From Halobellus captivus (GTDB taxonomy: Archaea > Halobacteriota > Halobacteria > Halobacteriales > Haloferacaceae): a stretch of DNA of 64,000 nt. Below, in pieces: positions 19,501 to 28,581 of this stretch. The translations under genes and the position numbers were made by a program. The notes under the pieces are model-generated. The model worked only from the letters and a program-made list of their open reading frames with translations. It did not search any database and was not told where the DNA came from. The stretch lies in assembly GCF_003697845.1 (NCBI RefSeq), contig NZ_RDQE01000013.1:1-64000 (forward strand). Direction: 5' to 3'. Position 1 is the first letter of the stretch. Every line of letters starts with the position of its first letter.

Positions 19501-19763
19501 CGATCGCGGCCGAGCCCGACCCGGACGGCGCGGGCGTCACGGTGACCGTCTCGGACGACGGCCCGGGGATTCCGGAGGCGATCCGCGAGGTCGTCGCGGG
19601 CGACACGGAGGTGACCCAGCTCCGACACAACTCCGGACTCGGGCTGTGGATCGTCGCCTGGGTCGTCGAGTCGTACGGGGGGACCGTCCGGTTCGGACCG
19701 GGGATCGACGGAGCGGGGACGGCGGTCCACCTCCGTCTGCCCGCCGCCGACGGGGCGGAGTGA
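16551..19763 (+). CDS. Multi-domain GAF/PAS sensor histidine kinase (1070 aa)
   Basis: Order: a receiver-like N-terminal module (1-140, degenerate, [29 protein letters not shown]), GAF (about 145-310), PAS (about 320-425), GAF (about 435-575), PAS (580-705), PAS (about 720-845), HisKA-like helix with H859 ([13 protein letters not shown]), and HATPase_c (N-box [11 protein letters not shown]1 [10 protein letters not shown]2 [16 protein letters not shown]). No TM helices, so cytoplasmic. This layout is typical of haloarchaeal light/redox-type kinases; the signal is unknown. PAS 3 contains a 60-bp partial duplication. No regulator gene adjoins it. Confidence 0.9.
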   Translation: MTAEGRPLHVGSVPNASWSVLPEGTRTVSRVPEADAGDDVVVVLLRLDGDPTESDDDRPDERHRDGREERTERGERTDRGERLRRVSDRFPETPILAYTADDDVDAAIDVGRRGIEYVSGRRLAADEETLAERAVRLTEAAEKNEGTNDEFLERFLRITADRSLEVEAKIDRLLELGRDRLDLTIGFTSRIDDDEFELTRQLGADDLLRSLVEAGAVGPDGTVPLETTYCRRTIEDGGVTAFSKADADGWAGDPAHEVFGLETYIGGRVVVDNEVLGTLCFADEETRDRAFTPDERLFVELLAEWLGQEFERQRARDRLQSARKRLENTLERIDDAFFALDDDWEFTYVNAKAAMLLERDADDLVGTNVWSEFPDALEEAYESAYREAMETQQPVVFEQHYEPLDLWTKARAYPSEEGLSVFFTDVTDRKRREQRLERLLGTTEGLQRASDVEGIAERLVDAAEDVLGYEINGVRLYDPGIDALEVVALSDGAADRLGVRPPRDPGDGVVGEAFATGEPVITPDVSSRDDGREYGGVRSVIAVPLGEHGVFSVASAEPDAFDESDVSIVKLLATNGAAAFERVERQRRLRTYELALENVDDMVCVLDVDGRVTYATEPFAAWLGVDRESLVDRPLSARLPDASADAVAEALASVVSGADERTASVDLWIERDGERVEGGREEATRRRGELRLSGLGDDSAGVVGSLADTTDLYRARSELSQERDRFDRLFERLPDPAIEVIHRGDDTIVRAINPAFAERFGYDESAIRGEPVTTLDLRYDPLDESAIRGEPSLDRRVREEGFVTDEVRRRTVDGPREFLFRGFTYETPEGTHAFGIYTDITERKHRERYLTIVNRILRHNLRNELNVVFGFASEIQGMTGDDRVRDYAARIEATAERLVALGDGAREIKEIVDEGVESDPEPVSVAPVARTVADRWRDDRPEARIDVAVPPSIAVRADDRFERVLDHLVENAIVHAGSGSPRVSIAAEPDPDGAGVTVTVSDDGPGIPEAIREVVAGDTEVTQLRHNSGLGLWIVAWVVESYGGTVRFGPGIDGAGTAVHLRLPAADGAE
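18836..18922 (+). repeat. 60-bp-spaced direct repeat inside a PAS domain
   Basis: The same 27 bases (encoding DESAIRGEP) occur at 18836-18862 and 18896-18922, in frame and 60 bp apart. The result is [15 protein letters not shown]...[15 protein letters not shown]. The identity at every codon position suggests a recent in-frame slippage or duplication. Confidence 0.85.
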
Positions 19764-19837
19764 CGCCACGCGTCACGAGGGCCCGCGGCCCCCGCGGTTC
19801 CGACCGGTTTATGGTCGCTCCGCGATCCGGATCGGAC

Positions 19838-20395
19838 ATGACCGACGACGACCGACGGGACGGGCTGATCGCGGCGTTGCGCGCGGCCGACGCCGTGAAG
19901 TTCGGCGAGTTCGAACTCTCACACGGCGGCACGAGTGACTACTACGTCGACAAGTACCTCTTCGAGACCGACCCCGACTGCCTGGGGCGGATCGCCGACG
20001 CGTTCGCCGACCGGCTCGCCGACACGGACGCGAAGCTGGCGGGCGTCGCGCTCGGCGCGGTCCCGCTCGTGGCGGTGACCGCGGAGACGCTCGGCCGACC
20101 CTACGTCATCGCGCGCAAGCAGGCCAAGGAGTACGGCACCGGCAACCGGATCGAGGGCCGGCTCGAGGCGGGCGAGGAGGTCGTCGTCCTGGAGGACATC
20201 GCGACGACCGGACGATCGGCCGTCGACGCGGTCGAGGCGCTCCGGGAGGCGGGCGCGACCGTGAACCGGGTGCTCGTCGTCGTCGACCGCGAGGAGGGTG
20301 CTGCGGAGCTCCTGGCCGACCACGACGTGGAGCTGGAGGCGCTGTTGACCGCGTCGGAGCTGCTCGCGGACCGCGGCGCGGACGACGGGGCGTAG
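19838..20395 (+). CDS. pyrE: Orotate phosphoribosyltransferase
   Basis: 185 residues. The start chosen is ATG 19838 because the TATA-like TTTATGG (about 19808-19814) lies 28 bp upstream; a longer in-frame start exists at 19811. The PRPP-binding motif [18 protein letters not shown] is clear, with [15 protein letters not shown] before it and the N-terminal [21 protein letters not shown] loop. It adds ribose-5-phosphate from PRPP to orotate in UMP synthesis. Confidence 0.93.
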   Translation: MTDDDRRDGLIAALRAADAVKFGEFELSHGGTSDYYVDKYLFETDPDCLGRIADAFADRLADTDAKLAGVALGAVPLVAVTAETLGRPYVIARKQAKEYGTGNRIEGRLEAGEEVVVLEDIATTGRSAVDAVEALREAGATVNRVLVVVDREEGAAELLADHDVELEALLTASELLADRGADDGA

Positions 20396-20418
20396 TGCCC
20401 GTTCCCCGCAGGTCGCTC

Positions 20419-21381
20419 TCACGCCTCCGGCGACTCCACCGTCGGGACCGCGACGCGGTCGAGCGCGTCGGCGATCACGTCCGCCTTCGACACGTCATTG
20501 ACGGTCGCGTCCGGCGTCAACACGAGCCGATGCGCGAGCGTCGGCTCCGCGACGCGTTTCACGTCGTCGGGAGTGAGAAAGTCCCGGCCGGCGACGGTCG
20601 CGTTCGCGCGGGCGGCCTCGAAGAGCCGCTGGGTCCCGCGGGGGGAGACGCCCACCTCGACCCGGCGGTCCTCGCGGGTCCGGTGGACGACGGACGCCAT
20701 GTACGCGAGGAGGTCGTCGTCGACGCGGACCGTCTCCGGGACCGCCCGGAGGTCGGCCACGTCCGCGGGATCGAGCACCCGTTCGGCGGTCGGGCTCCGG
20801 TCGGTGCGGCCGGCACGCCGGCGGAGGATCTCGGCCTCGCCGGCCTCGTCGGGGTAGCCGAGCGACGTCTTGATCATGAACCGGTCGAGTTGCGCCTCCG
20901 GAAGCGGGAACGCGCCCTCGCTCTCGACGGGGTTCTGCGTCGCGATGACGTAGAAGGGCGTCGGGAGGTCGTGGGTCTCGCCGTCGACGGTGACCTGTCC
21001 CTCCTCCATCGCCTCCAGTAACGCCGCCTGGGTCTTCGGCGGGGCGCGGTTGATCTCGTCGGCGAGCACGACGTTCGCGAAGATCGGCCCCGGCGAGAAG
21101 GTGAAGGTGCCGTCCCGCTCGTCGAAGACGTTCGTGCCGGTCACGTCGGAGGGGAGGAGGTCCGGCGTGAACTGGACCCGCGAGAACTCCAAGCCGAGCG
21201 CGGTCGCGAACGACCGCGCCGAGAGGGTCTTACCGGTTCCGGGCACGTCCTCTAAGAGCACGTGGCCGCGGGCGATGATCCCGAGCGTGACCCGTTCGAG
21301 GAACTCGCGGTCGGCGACGACCGCTGACCCGATCTCGTCGATCACGCGGGCACAGGCGTCGGCCGCGTCGGGGACGTCCAT
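20419..21381 (-). CDS. MoxR-family AAA+ ATPase
   Basis: 320 residues from ATG 21381, placed by a TATA-like CCTTTTG (minus strand, about 21403-21410) 26 bp upstream. Walker A EDVPGTGKT (44-52), Walker B VVLADEINRAPPK, sensor YVIATQNPVESEG, then the MoxR lid. MoxR ATPases act as chaperone-like partners of vWA/DUF58 proteins; the DUF58 cluster (11645-15247) lies 5 kb away in the opposite orientation, so the usual operon has been split. Confidence 0.92.
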   Translation of the reverse strand: MDVPDAADACARVIDEIGSAVVADREFLERVTLGIIARGHVLLEDVPGTGKTLSARSFATALGLEFSRVQFTPDLLPSDVTGTNVFDERDGTFTFSPGPIFANVVLADEINRAPPKTQAALLEAMEEGQVTVDGETHDLPTPFYVIATQNPVESEGAFPLPEAQLDRFMIKTSLGYPDEAGEAEILRRRAGRTDRSPTAERVLDPADVADLRAVPETVRVDDDLLAYMASVVHRTREDRRVEVGVSPRGTQRLFEAARANATVAGRDFLTPDDVKRVAEPTLAHRLVLTPDATVNDVSKADVIADALDRVAVPTVESPEA

Positions 21382-21475
21382 ACCACCGCCAGCGGGGGAG
21401 ACGACAAAAGGATTGTCCGGGAGATCGCGGGATCCGAGGTCGATCCTCCGGATCTGCCGTTGCAGATGCACATCT

Positions 21476-21634
21476 GCGGTGACGCGCGCCCGCGAGCGCC
21501 GCCTCGCGGCGCGAGCGGATCGCGCGAGGGAATCGCGAGTGCAAACGAGCGATGAGGCTGGGGAGGCGTGAGGTGCGGGACGGTCGGGTGGGACTCGAAG
21601 GGTCAGATCTGACGGTGTTCTCCGCGATCGAGCG
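21476..21634 (+). repeat. Intergenic structured repeat, copy R1 (short)
   Basis: Fills most of the 343-bp space between the divergent moxR and tRNA-Ser genes. It begins GCGGTGACGCGCGCC, has a variable hairpin-rich part, the core GGGGAGGCGTGAGGTGCGG, GGTGGGACTC, and the tail GGTGTTCTCCGCG. The long 3' hairpin seen in R3-R5 is missing or collapsed. The remainder of the gap holds the moxR promoter and nothing else I can see. Any ORFs through the element are artefacts. Confidence 0.8.
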
Positions 21635-21724
21635 GTCCGTTTCGCCCGGAAGACGACCGGTCCGACGGAGACGGCGAACCACGATCGAAACCCATAACAT
21701 CGCAACCGTCGAACCCGGAGACGA

Positions 21725-21809
21725 GCCGAGGTAGCCTAGCCTGGCCAAGGCGGTAGATTCGAAATCTACTGTCCATTCGGACACCGGAGTTCAAATCTCC
21801 GCCTCGGCG
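21725..21809 (+). tRNA. tRNA-Ser(CGA)
   Basis: 85 nt. Acceptor GCCGAGG pairs with CCTCGGC; anticodon stem GTAGA/TCTAC around loop TTCGAAA gives anticodon CGA (21760-21762). A long variable arm (GTCC/GGAC) and T arm GGAG-TTCAAAT-CTCC mark a class II serine tRNA. CCA is not encoded. No intron. Confidence 0.95.
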
Positions 21810-21896
21810 CTTTCTCTCGACCCTCACGTCGACGGCGAGACGCGTCGTCGTCGACTACGTGTCGATCTCGTCCTCGAGCGTGGGGCGGGTTCCCGA

Positions 21897-22208
21897 TCAG
21901 AGCGGATTCCCGAGCGACGCCTGTTCGCGGTCGGCGTCGCCGCGGAGCCGTCGTCGGCGCTTGTCGTAGGCCGCCTCGAGCTTGGCGTTCGTCGCCCGCG
22001 AGACCAGATAGAGGTCGGCGACGTCGCCGTCTCGGGGGTGAGCGGCGGCCACCCAGACGTGGCCGTCGCCCGTCGAGAGGTCGTCGGCCCACCGCTCGGC
22101 GGCGGCGCGGCTCTCGAACGCGTGGCGGGAGCCGTCCTCGAAGACGAGCCGCCCCACCTTCGCGTTGCGCTTGCGCGCGGACGGTTTGACCGCGACGACG
22201 ACGCTCAC
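21897..22208 (-). CDS. Conserved-looking small protein (103 aa)
   Basis: From GTG 22208, which lies 27 bp after a TATA-like TTTTTAAT (minus strand), so probably leaderless. The protein starts MSVVVAVKPSARKRNAKVGRLVFEDGSRHAF and contains HVWVAAAHPRDGDVADLYLVSRATNAKLEAAYDKRRRR. A mixed alpha/beta, basic C-terminus suggests nucleic-acid contact. Family not recognised. Confidence 0.7.
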   Translation of the reverse strand: MSVVVAVKPSARKRNAKVGRLVFEDGSRHAFESRAAAERWADDLSTGDGHVWVAAAHPRDGDVADLYLVSRATNAKLEAAYDKRRRRLRGDADREQASLGNPL

Positions 22209-22316
22209 GACCGACACTGGGGGCTCATCGATTAAAAACCCCGTCAGACGAGAGGGAGCGGCGAGCGACCGCGGCGATCGAAAGGAATCACACCCCCGGC
22301 CCCCATAGCGACCGGC

Positions 22317-23963
22317 ATGACCGAGCCCGAGTGGTACGAGGACGCGACGATCTACTCGCTCGACGTGAAGACGTTCGACGACGCCGACGGCGACGGATGG
22401 GGGGACTTTCGGGGGGCGATGGACCGACTGCCGTACCTCGACGACCTCGGCGTCGACGCCGTCTGGATCCGTCCGTTCTACCCGAGCCCGCTGCGGGACA
22501 ACGGATACGACGTCGCCGACTACTACGCGGTCGACGACCGGCTGGGGACGCTCGAGGACTTCCGGGAGTTCGCCGAGCGCGCACACGAACGCGGAATCTA
22601 CGTGCTCACCGACCTCGTCTTCAACCACACGTCCGACGAACACGAGTGGTTCCGGCGCGCCCGAGAGGACCCCGAGTCGGAGTATCACGACTACTACTGC
22701 TGGACGAGCCACCTCGAGGACGCCCACCACCGCGGCAACATCTTCCCGGAGTACGAGGACGGCGTCTGGTCGTACGACGACGTCGCCGGGAAGCACTACT
22801 TCCACCAGTTCTACGGCCACCAGCCGGACCTCAACGTGGCGAACCCCGCCGTCCGCGAGGAGCTGTACGACGTGCTCCGCTTCTGGCTCGATCAGGGCGC
22901 GGACGGCTTCCGGATCGACGCCGCCCACCCCATGCTGATGCCCAAGGGGCATAACGCGACGACGCTCGAGGACACCGAGCTCGACGAGCCCATCGACCTG
23001 TTCAAGCGGATGCGCGAGGTCGTCGAGGCCGAGCAGTCCGACGCCGTCCTGCTGGCCGAGGCCGACGACGAGCCCGCGAACCTCGACTACTACTTCGGCG
23101 ACGGCGAGGCGTTCCACCTCCAGTTCAACTTCGTGATGAACGCCCACCTCACGTACGCTGTCGGGGTGCGGGACGCGTGGCCGCTCTACCGAGCCCACGA
23201 GATCCTCCCCGACGTCCACGGGGTCGGCGGCTGGGTGAACTTCCTGCGGAACCACGACGAGTGGAACCTGCTGAAGCTGCCCGAGGAGGCGTTCGAACAC
23301 GCCCGCGAGTACTTCGGCGACGATCGGGGCGACTCGTGGATCTTCGAGCGGGGCCACCGGCTCCGGCTCGCGGACCTGTACGACGGCGACCCCGACCGGA
23401 TCGCGTTGGCCCACGGCCTGCTCTTCTCGCTTCCCGGCTCCGTCGCGCTCCAGTCGGGCGACGAGATCGGCATGGGCGCGGACCTCTCGCTGCCGGAGCG
23501 CGAGGCGGTCCGCACGCCGATGCAGTGGGACGACTCGGAGAACGGCGGGTTCTCGACGGCCGACCAGGCGGACTGTTACAACCCGGTCGTCGACGAGGGG
23601 ACGTACGCGTACGACCGGGTGAACGTCGCGGCCCAGCGCGACGACCCCGACTCGCTCCTCTCGCGGGTCCGCGAGCTCTCACGCGCCCGCGACGGTTGCC
23701 CGGAGATCGCCCGCGGCGACTTCCGGATCGTCGACGCCGAACCCAAGGAGATGTGGGCGCACCGCTTCGATCACGAGGGGGATGTCCTCCTCTGTGCCCA
23801 AAACTTCGCCGCGGAGCCGCGCGACGCAGTCTTCGGGTTCGACGTCGATCCCGAGGCGGCCGAGCGCGTCGTCGGAGGCGGGAGCTATCGCGTCGCGGAC
23901 GGCGGCGTCACCGTCATGCTGGACGCTCACGAGTACGTCTGGCTGCGCGGGGAGAAGCGGTAA
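22317..23963 (+). CDS. GH13 alpha-amylase-family enzyme, trehalose-synthase-like
   Basis: 548 residues. The (beta/alpha)8 GH13 motifs are all present: DLVFNHTSDEH, DGFRIDAAHP (nucleophile Asp near residue 201), LLAEADDEP (acid/base Glu near 247) and NFLRNHDEWNL (transition-state Asp). The opening WYEDATIYSLDVKTFDDADGDGWGDFRG and the RTPMQWDDSENGGFS segment are typical of trehalose synthases and oligo-1,6-glucosidases; a small C-terminal beta domain follows. No signal peptide, so intracellular. Likely role: maltose/trehalose interconversion or alpha-glucoside hydrolysis. The exact substrate is uncertain. Confidence 0.88.
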   Translation: MTEPEWYEDATIYSLDVKTFDDADGDGWGDFRGAMDRLPYLDDLGVDAVWIRPFYPSPLRDNGYDVADYYAVDDRLGTLEDFREFAERAHERGIYVLTDLVFNHTSDEHEWFRRAREDPESEYHDYYCWTSHLEDAHHRGNIFPEYEDGVWSYDDVAGKHYFHQFYGHQPDLNVANPAVREELYDVLRFWLDQGADGFRIDAAHPMLMPKGHNATTLEDTELDEPIDLFKRMREVVEAEQSDAVLLAEADDEPANLDYYFGDGEAFHLQFNFVMNAHLTYAVGVRDAWPLYRAHEILPDVHGVGGWVNFLRNHDEWNLLKLPEEAFEHAREYFGDDRGDSWIFERGHRLRLADLYDGDPDRIALAHGLLFSLPGSVALQSGDEIGMGADLSLPEREAVRTPMQWDDSENGGFSTADQADCYNPVVDEGTYAYDRVNVAAQRDDPDSLLSRVRELSRARDGCPEIARGDFRIVDAEPKEMWAHRFDHEGDVLLCAQNFAAEPRDAVFGFDVDPEAAERVVGGGSYRVADGGVTVMLDAHEYVWLRGEKR

Positions 23964-24068
23964 GCTGGGAGACCCGTTCGAGGGGTCGAGCGTCAGACGA
24001 CCGTCCGTACGCCTCGGAAGTCACCCGGGGACGGTCAGTACAGCCTAAGCAACGAACGAGTCCGCATC

Positions 24069-24255
24069 ACGGTGGCGTCGCCGGCGCTTCGCGCCGGCTT
24101 CAAGCGAGAGCTCTGCTCTCGCCCTGCGCCTCCGAACGCCCGGGAGGACACGAACAGCCCGCGAGGGACGCCGTGAGCGCGTGAAACGCGCGAACGGCGA
24201 GGCTGGGGAGGCGTGAGGTGCGGGGCTGTGCGGGTTGAAGAGCGGATTCACAGAT
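24069..24255 (+). repeat. Intergenic structured repeat, copy R2
   Basis: Lies in the 577-bp space between two converging genes. It starts ACGGTGGCGTCGCCGG, has hairpins such as GCCGGCGCTTCGCGCCGGC and GAGAGCTCTGCTCTC, then the core GGGGAGGCGTGAGGTGCGG and GGCTGTGCGGGTTG. The long 3' hairpin of R3-R5 is absent. The rest of the gap (24256-24540) has no gene; it holds only a small inverted repeat at 24361-24396. Confidence 0.8.
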
Positions 24256-24360
24256 CGACCGGAGACGACGCCAGCAGACGACGAGCACGGCGAGGCGTTT
24301 CACCGACGGAGCCGTCGAAGACGGCGGAGTCGGCTCTTTCCCTCCAGGTTTTTCGAGGAG

Positions 24361-24396
24361 GGGTTCTCGAAGCGAACGTAGTGAGCGAGAGAACCC
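24361..24396. repeat. Small inverted repeat
   Basis: GGGTTCTC (24361-24368) pairs with GAGAACCC (24389-24396) around a loop containing AGCGAACGTAGTGAGCG, itself partly self-complementary. It lies downstream of both converging genes and could be a termination or repeat-end structure. Confidence 0.5.
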
Positions 24397-24540
24397 GACG
24401 ATGAAAAAGGTGGATGTGCAGGCGGACTCTGACTGACGATTCGTCGAAGTGCGCCCGGGAACGAACCGCTCGCGAGCCTCTCGAAAACGGCCACGCGGTC
24501 GCGGACGAAACGAGATCTGACCCGGCTCGACGGACCCGTC

Positions 24541-25416
24541 TCAGGCGGTCTCCATCTCGCGTTCGAGGTCGCGGAGCCGCTCGATCCGCTTCTCCGTCGG
24601 CGGGTGCGTGGAGGCGACCCGGCTCAGGAACCCCGCGCGGATCGGGATGATGAAGAAGGCGTTCATCTCGGCGCTGCCGTCACGGAGGTCCTGATCCGGG
24701 ACGCGGTCCATCCGACCGTCGATGCTGATCAGTGCGGACGCCAGCGCGCCGGGCTGGCCGGTGATGACCGCCGCGCCGCGGTCCGCGGAGTACTCGCGGT
24801 ACCGCGAGAGTGCACGGATGAGCAGGAACGAGACGATCCAGACGACGATCGACACCGCGATGGCGACGATCACGGGCGCGCCGCCCTGTCGGTTGTTCCC
24901 GCCGAAGAGCCACCCCCACCGCACGATGAAGAAGGCGATGGTCGAGAGGAACGACGCGATGGTCATCACCATCACGTCGCGGTTCTTCACGTGGGCGAGC
25001 TCGTGGGCGAGCACGCCGTCGAGTTCGTCGGAGTCGAGGGTGCGAAGCAGTCCCGTCGTCACCGCGACCGTCGCGTTCTTCTTGTTCCGGCCGGTCGCGA
25101 ACGCGTTCGGCACCTGCGTGTCGGAGACGGCGACCTTCGGCTTCGGGAGGTCGGCCTGCTGGCTCAGTCGCTCGATCCGGCGGTGGAGCTCGGGATACTC
25201 CTCGGCGCTCACCTCGCGCGCGCCCATCCCCCGGAGGGCGAGCTTGTCGCTGAAGAAGTACTGCGCGATCGCGAACCCGCCGAGCATGATCAACGGGAAC
25301 AGCCCATTCTCGAAGTAGAGGGTGAGGAACCCGACGAACACGAGATAGAGGGCGAACAGGAGGAACATCGTGAACGCCATCCGTCCACGCAGTCCCCAGT
25401 CCGTGTTCCAATCCAT
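24541..25416 (-). CDS. htpX: M48 family membrane zinc protease HtpX
   Basis: 291 residues from ATG 25416; a TATA-like CTTTACC about 28 bp upstream supports this start. TM helices at about 13-30 and 35-52, then the zinc motif HELAH (H138, E139, H142) and a third ligand Glu in RYREYSADRGA, with more TM helices between (around 152-170 and 185-205). The catalytic domain faces the cytoplasm. HtpX degrades damaged membrane proteins. Confidence 0.93.
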   Translation of the reverse strand: MDWNTDWGLRGRMAFTMFLLFALYLVFVGFLTLYFENGLFPLIMLGGFAIAQYFFSDKLALRGMGAREVSAEEYPELHRRIERLSQQADLPKPKVAVSDTQVPNAFATGRNKKNATVAVTTGLLRTLDSDELDGVLAHELAHVKNRDVMVMTIASFLSTIAFFIVRWGWLFGGNNRQGGAPVIVAIAVSIVVWIVSFLLIRALSRYREYSADRGAAVITGQPGALASALISIDGRMDRVPDQDLRDGSAEMNAFFIIPIRAGFLSRVASTHPPTEKRIERLRDLEREMETA

Positions 25417-25542
25417 GCTCGAACGTAGCCGTTCGGTCCGGTAAAGCCTACCGGAGGCGAGCGGTTCCGGCCGCCGGATCGCTCCCGGTTCGGTTGCCCC
25501 GGACACCGTCGTCCTTTAGTCCGCCTCGATCGAGATTCCGCC

Positions 25543-26466
25543 ATGGCAACGGTCCTGGTCACGGGCGGACGCGGGGCGTCGGGAACGTGGGTGGTGGACC
25601 GGCTCGCCGGCGACCACGAGGTCGTCGTCGTCGACCGCGAGCACCCCGGACTCGGCGTCGACCCCGCGCCGAACGTCTCGTTCCGGGCGGCCGACCTCGC
25701 GGATCGCGGCGAGGCGCTCGACGTCGTGAGCGCGGTCGACCCGGACGCGGTCGTCCACTGGGCCGCGATCCCCGTCGCGGGCACCCACCCGGAGGGGCGC
25801 GTCTTCGAGACGAACGCGCTCGCCGCCCACAACGTCCTGACGGCGGCGGGCCGTGCGGACGCGCCGGTCGTCCAGGCGTCGAGCGACGGCGCGTACGGCT
25901 TCTTCTTCGCCGACCCGACGCCGCTGCCGGACGAGCTCCCCGTGACCGAGGACCACCCGCTGCGACCCGAGGACCCCTACGGGCTCTCGAAGGTGACCGC
26001 CGAGGAGACGGCGGCGGCGGTCGCCAGGCGGCACGGGGTCTCGACGGTCTCGATCCGCCCCTCGTGGATCCAGTACCCCGGCGCGTACGCCTGCCGGGAG
26101 GAGGGGTACGTCGAGGAGCTCTCGGCCGGCGCGGGCAACTTCTGGTCGTACGTCGACGTCCGGGACGTGGCCGACCTCGTCGCCGTCGTGGTCGCCGACC
26201 TCCTCGGCGAGGACCCAGCCGTCGAGCCGGGGACCCACGAGGCGGTCAACTGCGTCGCCGCCGACAACGCGCTCGGCCGCCCCCTGCTCGACCTCCTGCG
26301 GGAGGCGTACGGCGGGCTCCCCGCGGACGTCGACGTCGCCGAGGGCGACGACCGGGGCGCGTACGCGATCGCGAAGGCGAATCGGCTGTTCGGCTGGGAG
26401 CCGGACCGCTCGTGGCGAGAGGCGGCCGACGCGGACGTGGCGGAGCCAGCGCTGTTCGACGTGTAG
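25543..26466 (+). CDS. NAD-dependent epimerase/dehydratase (extended SDR)
   Basis: 307 residues. The N-terminal Rossmann motif TGGRGASGTW binds NAD(P), and the SDR catalytic YxxxK appears as PYGLSKVTAEE near 146-150, with a preceding Ser in QASSDGAYGF. A TATA-like CTTTAGT about 28 bp before ATG 25543 indicates a leaderless message. Sugar-nucleotide epimerase is the broad class; the substrate cannot be told. Confidence 0.85.
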   Translation: MATVLVTGGRGASGTWVVDRLAGDHEVVVVDREHPGLGVDPAPNVSFRAADLADRGEALDVVSAVDPDAVVHWAAIPVAGTHPEGRVFETNALAAHNVLTAAGRADAPVVQASSDGAYGFFFADPTPLPDELPVTEDHPLRPEDPYGLSKVTAEETAAAVARRHGVSTVSIRPSWIQYPGAYACREEGYVEELSAGAGNFWSYVDVRDVADLVAVVVADLLGEDPAVEPGTHEAVNCVAADNALGRPLLDLLREAYGGLPADVDVAEGDDRGAYAIAKANRLFGWEPDRSWREAADADVAEPALFDV

Positions 26467-26514
26467 GCGGAAAACGCTGCTTCGAGACGATTCCGTGCCG
26501 GGGTCGGCCATACT

Positions 26515-26778
26515 ACGGTCGGCGCGCCCGGGAGCGGGCCAGCGGCCCGCGACCGGCACGCGAGGGAGTTGCGAGCGCGAAAGCGCGAGCAACGAGGCTG
26601 GGGAGGCGTGAGGTGCGGTTGCGGGGCGGTCGGGTGGGACGCAAAGGGGCAGTCACGAGGGCGAAGTCCGACGAAGCAAGCACTGAGGGAGAGCACCGCG
26701 AGCGACCGAAGCGCACAGCGAGTCACACGAGTCCTCGCGACTGGGGCTTTGGCGGTGGGCTCCGCGCTAGCAACGACG
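26515..26778 (+). repeat. Intergenic structured repeat, copy R3
   Basis: Between two converging genes (26467-26840, no ORF of its own). It starts ACGGTCGGCGCGCCC and has a variable GC-rich hairpin part, the core GGGGAGGCGTGAGGTGCGG and GGTGGGACGCAAAGGGG. The long hairpin pairs CAGTCACGAGG (26650-26660) with CCTCGCGACTG (26733-26743), ten of eleven bases, and is followed by GGGGCTTTGG and a GCTCCGCGCTAGC tail. Confidence 0.82.
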
Positions 26779-26802
26779 TACGGTCGAGAGATCGGGAACT
26801 TT

Positions 26803-26824
26803 GAGACGATCGAAACGTCGTCTC
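26803..26824. terminator. Hairpin just beyond the archaellum operon
   Basis: GAGACGA (26803-26809) and TCGTCTC (26818-26824) form a perfect 7-bp stem, 17 bp after the arlJ stop on the minus strand. No T-run follows it, so it may be an RNA 3'-end stabiliser rather than a classical terminator. Confidence 0.35.
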
Positions 26825-26840
26825 ACGGGACCCGAGCGTG

Positions 26841-28577
26841 TTAGATCGAGAGGATCGCGTTCACGAGCGTCCGGGTTGCGATCGCGGTGGCCGCGCCGAG
26901 CCACGTCAACAACACGAAGTGGATGTAGCCGTTCGCGGGGTTGCCGCCGTCGATCTTCCGGATCATCTGCGAGGAGAGCGCGGCGTTGAAAAGCACCACC
27001 GTGAGCAGCAGATACTCGATGAGCGGGATGTCGTACGCGCCGGGGTAGACGATCTGGCCGATGTCCATCTGGTCGATCTCGAAGTCGGCGGTCAACTCGG
27101 CGAGGATGGCGACGATCTCCAGCCCGATGAAGAAGGCGAACGTCGCCGCGGCCGTGATCCCGTAGAGGAGCCCGATGAACGTCACCGCCGACTGCCGACG
27201 CTGCTCGCGGAGCTGGTTGACGGTGTTCATGTTCGTCGAGATCAGCTCGCCGAGCAGCTTCGGGTCGCCGCCCATCCGCCGCCCGACGAGGTACATCTCG
27301 GAGAACTTCTGGATGAGGTACGACCGGGTGTCACGCGAGAAGGCGCGCCACGCGCCCTCCGTGCTGATACGCATGTTGAGCCGGCGGTAGAGCCGCTCGA
27401 TCGACGGCGAGAGCGCGCCGAAGTCCTTGTCGCGAAGCGTCGTCAACACGTCCGAGGTCGTCGACTGCTTCGCGCTCTCGGTCGCGCCGAGCGCCCGGAC
27501 GAACGAGGGGAACTCCCCGTCGCGGGCGGTGATCGCGCCCTCCTCGGCCCGGAGGACGACCCCGGTGAGAAAGAGCGGGGTGATCGGGACCGCGAGGTAC
27601 AGCGGGAGCCGGACGTCGTCGAGGAAGAAGAGGAGGCCGGGCAGTCCCGGGCCGTACCCGAACATCCCGGCCGCCGTGAATCCGATGAGCAGAAGCGAGA
27701 GCCCGGCACCGACCCCGAGCGACGCCCACAGCTTGCGGTCGCCGGGCGCGCGCTCCTCGGGGTGATACCAGATCGGGTCGTACGGGGAGGTCGCCCGGAT
27801 CATCGCGTAGAAGCCGAGCTGAACGAAGACGAAGAGGACGATCACGGCCGAGACCGTCGCCGTCGGGTCGTTGCCCGTCAGGATGGGGAGCACGATGGCG
27901 AACACCAGCGCGAACGTCATCGAGAGGATCATCGACATGTACAGGTCCTTCATCACCTCCAGGTTCGACAGCGACGACTCGTAGAGCGTCTCGTACTTCG
28001 CCAACATCACGTCCTGTTCGGAGACGAGGAAGTCCTCGAGCGACTGGCCGGCCCCGAGGGTGTAGCCGAGCCGGTCGAAGAAGTCGGCCATCGCGTCGGA
28101 GGGGACCTCCTTGGCGCGCCGGCGACACGCGTCGTCGAGGCTCTGGTTCCAGGTGTCCACGAGGTGGACGACCCGGCCGATCTCCTCGGCTGCGGCCCCG
28201 TACTCCTCCTCCTTCGCCAGCGTTCGGAACACCTCCATGCGGTCGATGTTCGTCGTCGACAGCACGGTCATGTGCGTCATCACGAGGTGGAGCTGGTTGT
28301 CGATCCGGTTCTCGACGCCGCTGAGGTAGATCTTGGGATAGACGACCGCCGAGATCAGCGTGAGCGCGCCGAACATCGGGATCGGTACCCGTGCGGCGAC
28401 GGGTAACGGAAGGACGAACGCTCCGATCACGGTAGCCACGAACACCAGGATCGCCGGGACGAGCACGTACCCGACGTACTGCCGCTTGGAGATGTCGAGC
28501 TTCCCGTAGGAGTCGAGCACCTCCTCGGTCAGCCGCATCGCGACCGCGAGCCCGTCCCCAGCCGCCTTTACGTTCAT
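26841..28577 (-). CDS. arlJ: Archaellum assembly membrane protein ArlJ (FlaJ)
   Basis: 578 residues with about nine TM helices and two T2SSF/GspF-type cytoplasmic domains, the first with AAEEIGRVVHLVDTWNQSLDDACRRRAKEVPSD, the second with SFVRALGATESAKQSTTSDVLTTL. It is the platform protein of the archaellum motor on which the ATPase ArlI works. Last gene of the operon, 4 bp after arlI. Confidence 0.95.
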   Translation of the reverse strand: MNVKAAGDGLAVAMRLTEEVLDSYGKLDISKRQYVGYVLVPAILVFVATVIGAFVLPLPVAARVPIPMFGALTLISAVVYPKIYLSGVENRIDNQLHLVMTHMTVLSTTNIDRMEVFRTLAKEEEYGAAAEEIGRVVHLVDTWNQSLDDACRRRAKEVPSDAMADFFDRLGYTLGAGQSLEDFLVSEQDVMLAKYETLYESSLSNLEVMKDLYMSMILSMTFALVFAIVLPILTGNDPTATVSAVIVLFVFVQLGFYAMIRATSPYDPIWYHPEERAPGDRKLWASLGVGAGLSLLLIGFTAAGMFGYGPGLPGLLFFLDDVRLPLYLAVPITPLFLTGVVLRAEEGAITARDGEFPSFVRALGATESAKQSTTSDVLTTLRDKDFGALSPSIERLYRRLNMRISTEGAWRAFSRDTRSYLIQKFSEMYLVGRRMGGDPKLLGELISTNMNTVNQLREQRRQSAVTFIGLLYGITAAATFAFFIGLEIVAILAELTADFEIDQMDIGQIVYPGAYDIPLIEYLLLTVVLFNAALSSQMIRKIDGGNPANGYIHFVLLTWLGAATAIATRTLVNAILSI

Positions 28578-28581
28578 CGAC

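Noticed and set aside
21725-21809. tRNA-Ser as integration site of the neighbouring repeat R1
   Set aside because: No duplicated tRNA end is found around it.
26838-28406. 522-codon plus frame opposite arlJ
   Set aside because: Shadow frame; arlJ is unmistakable on the minus strand.
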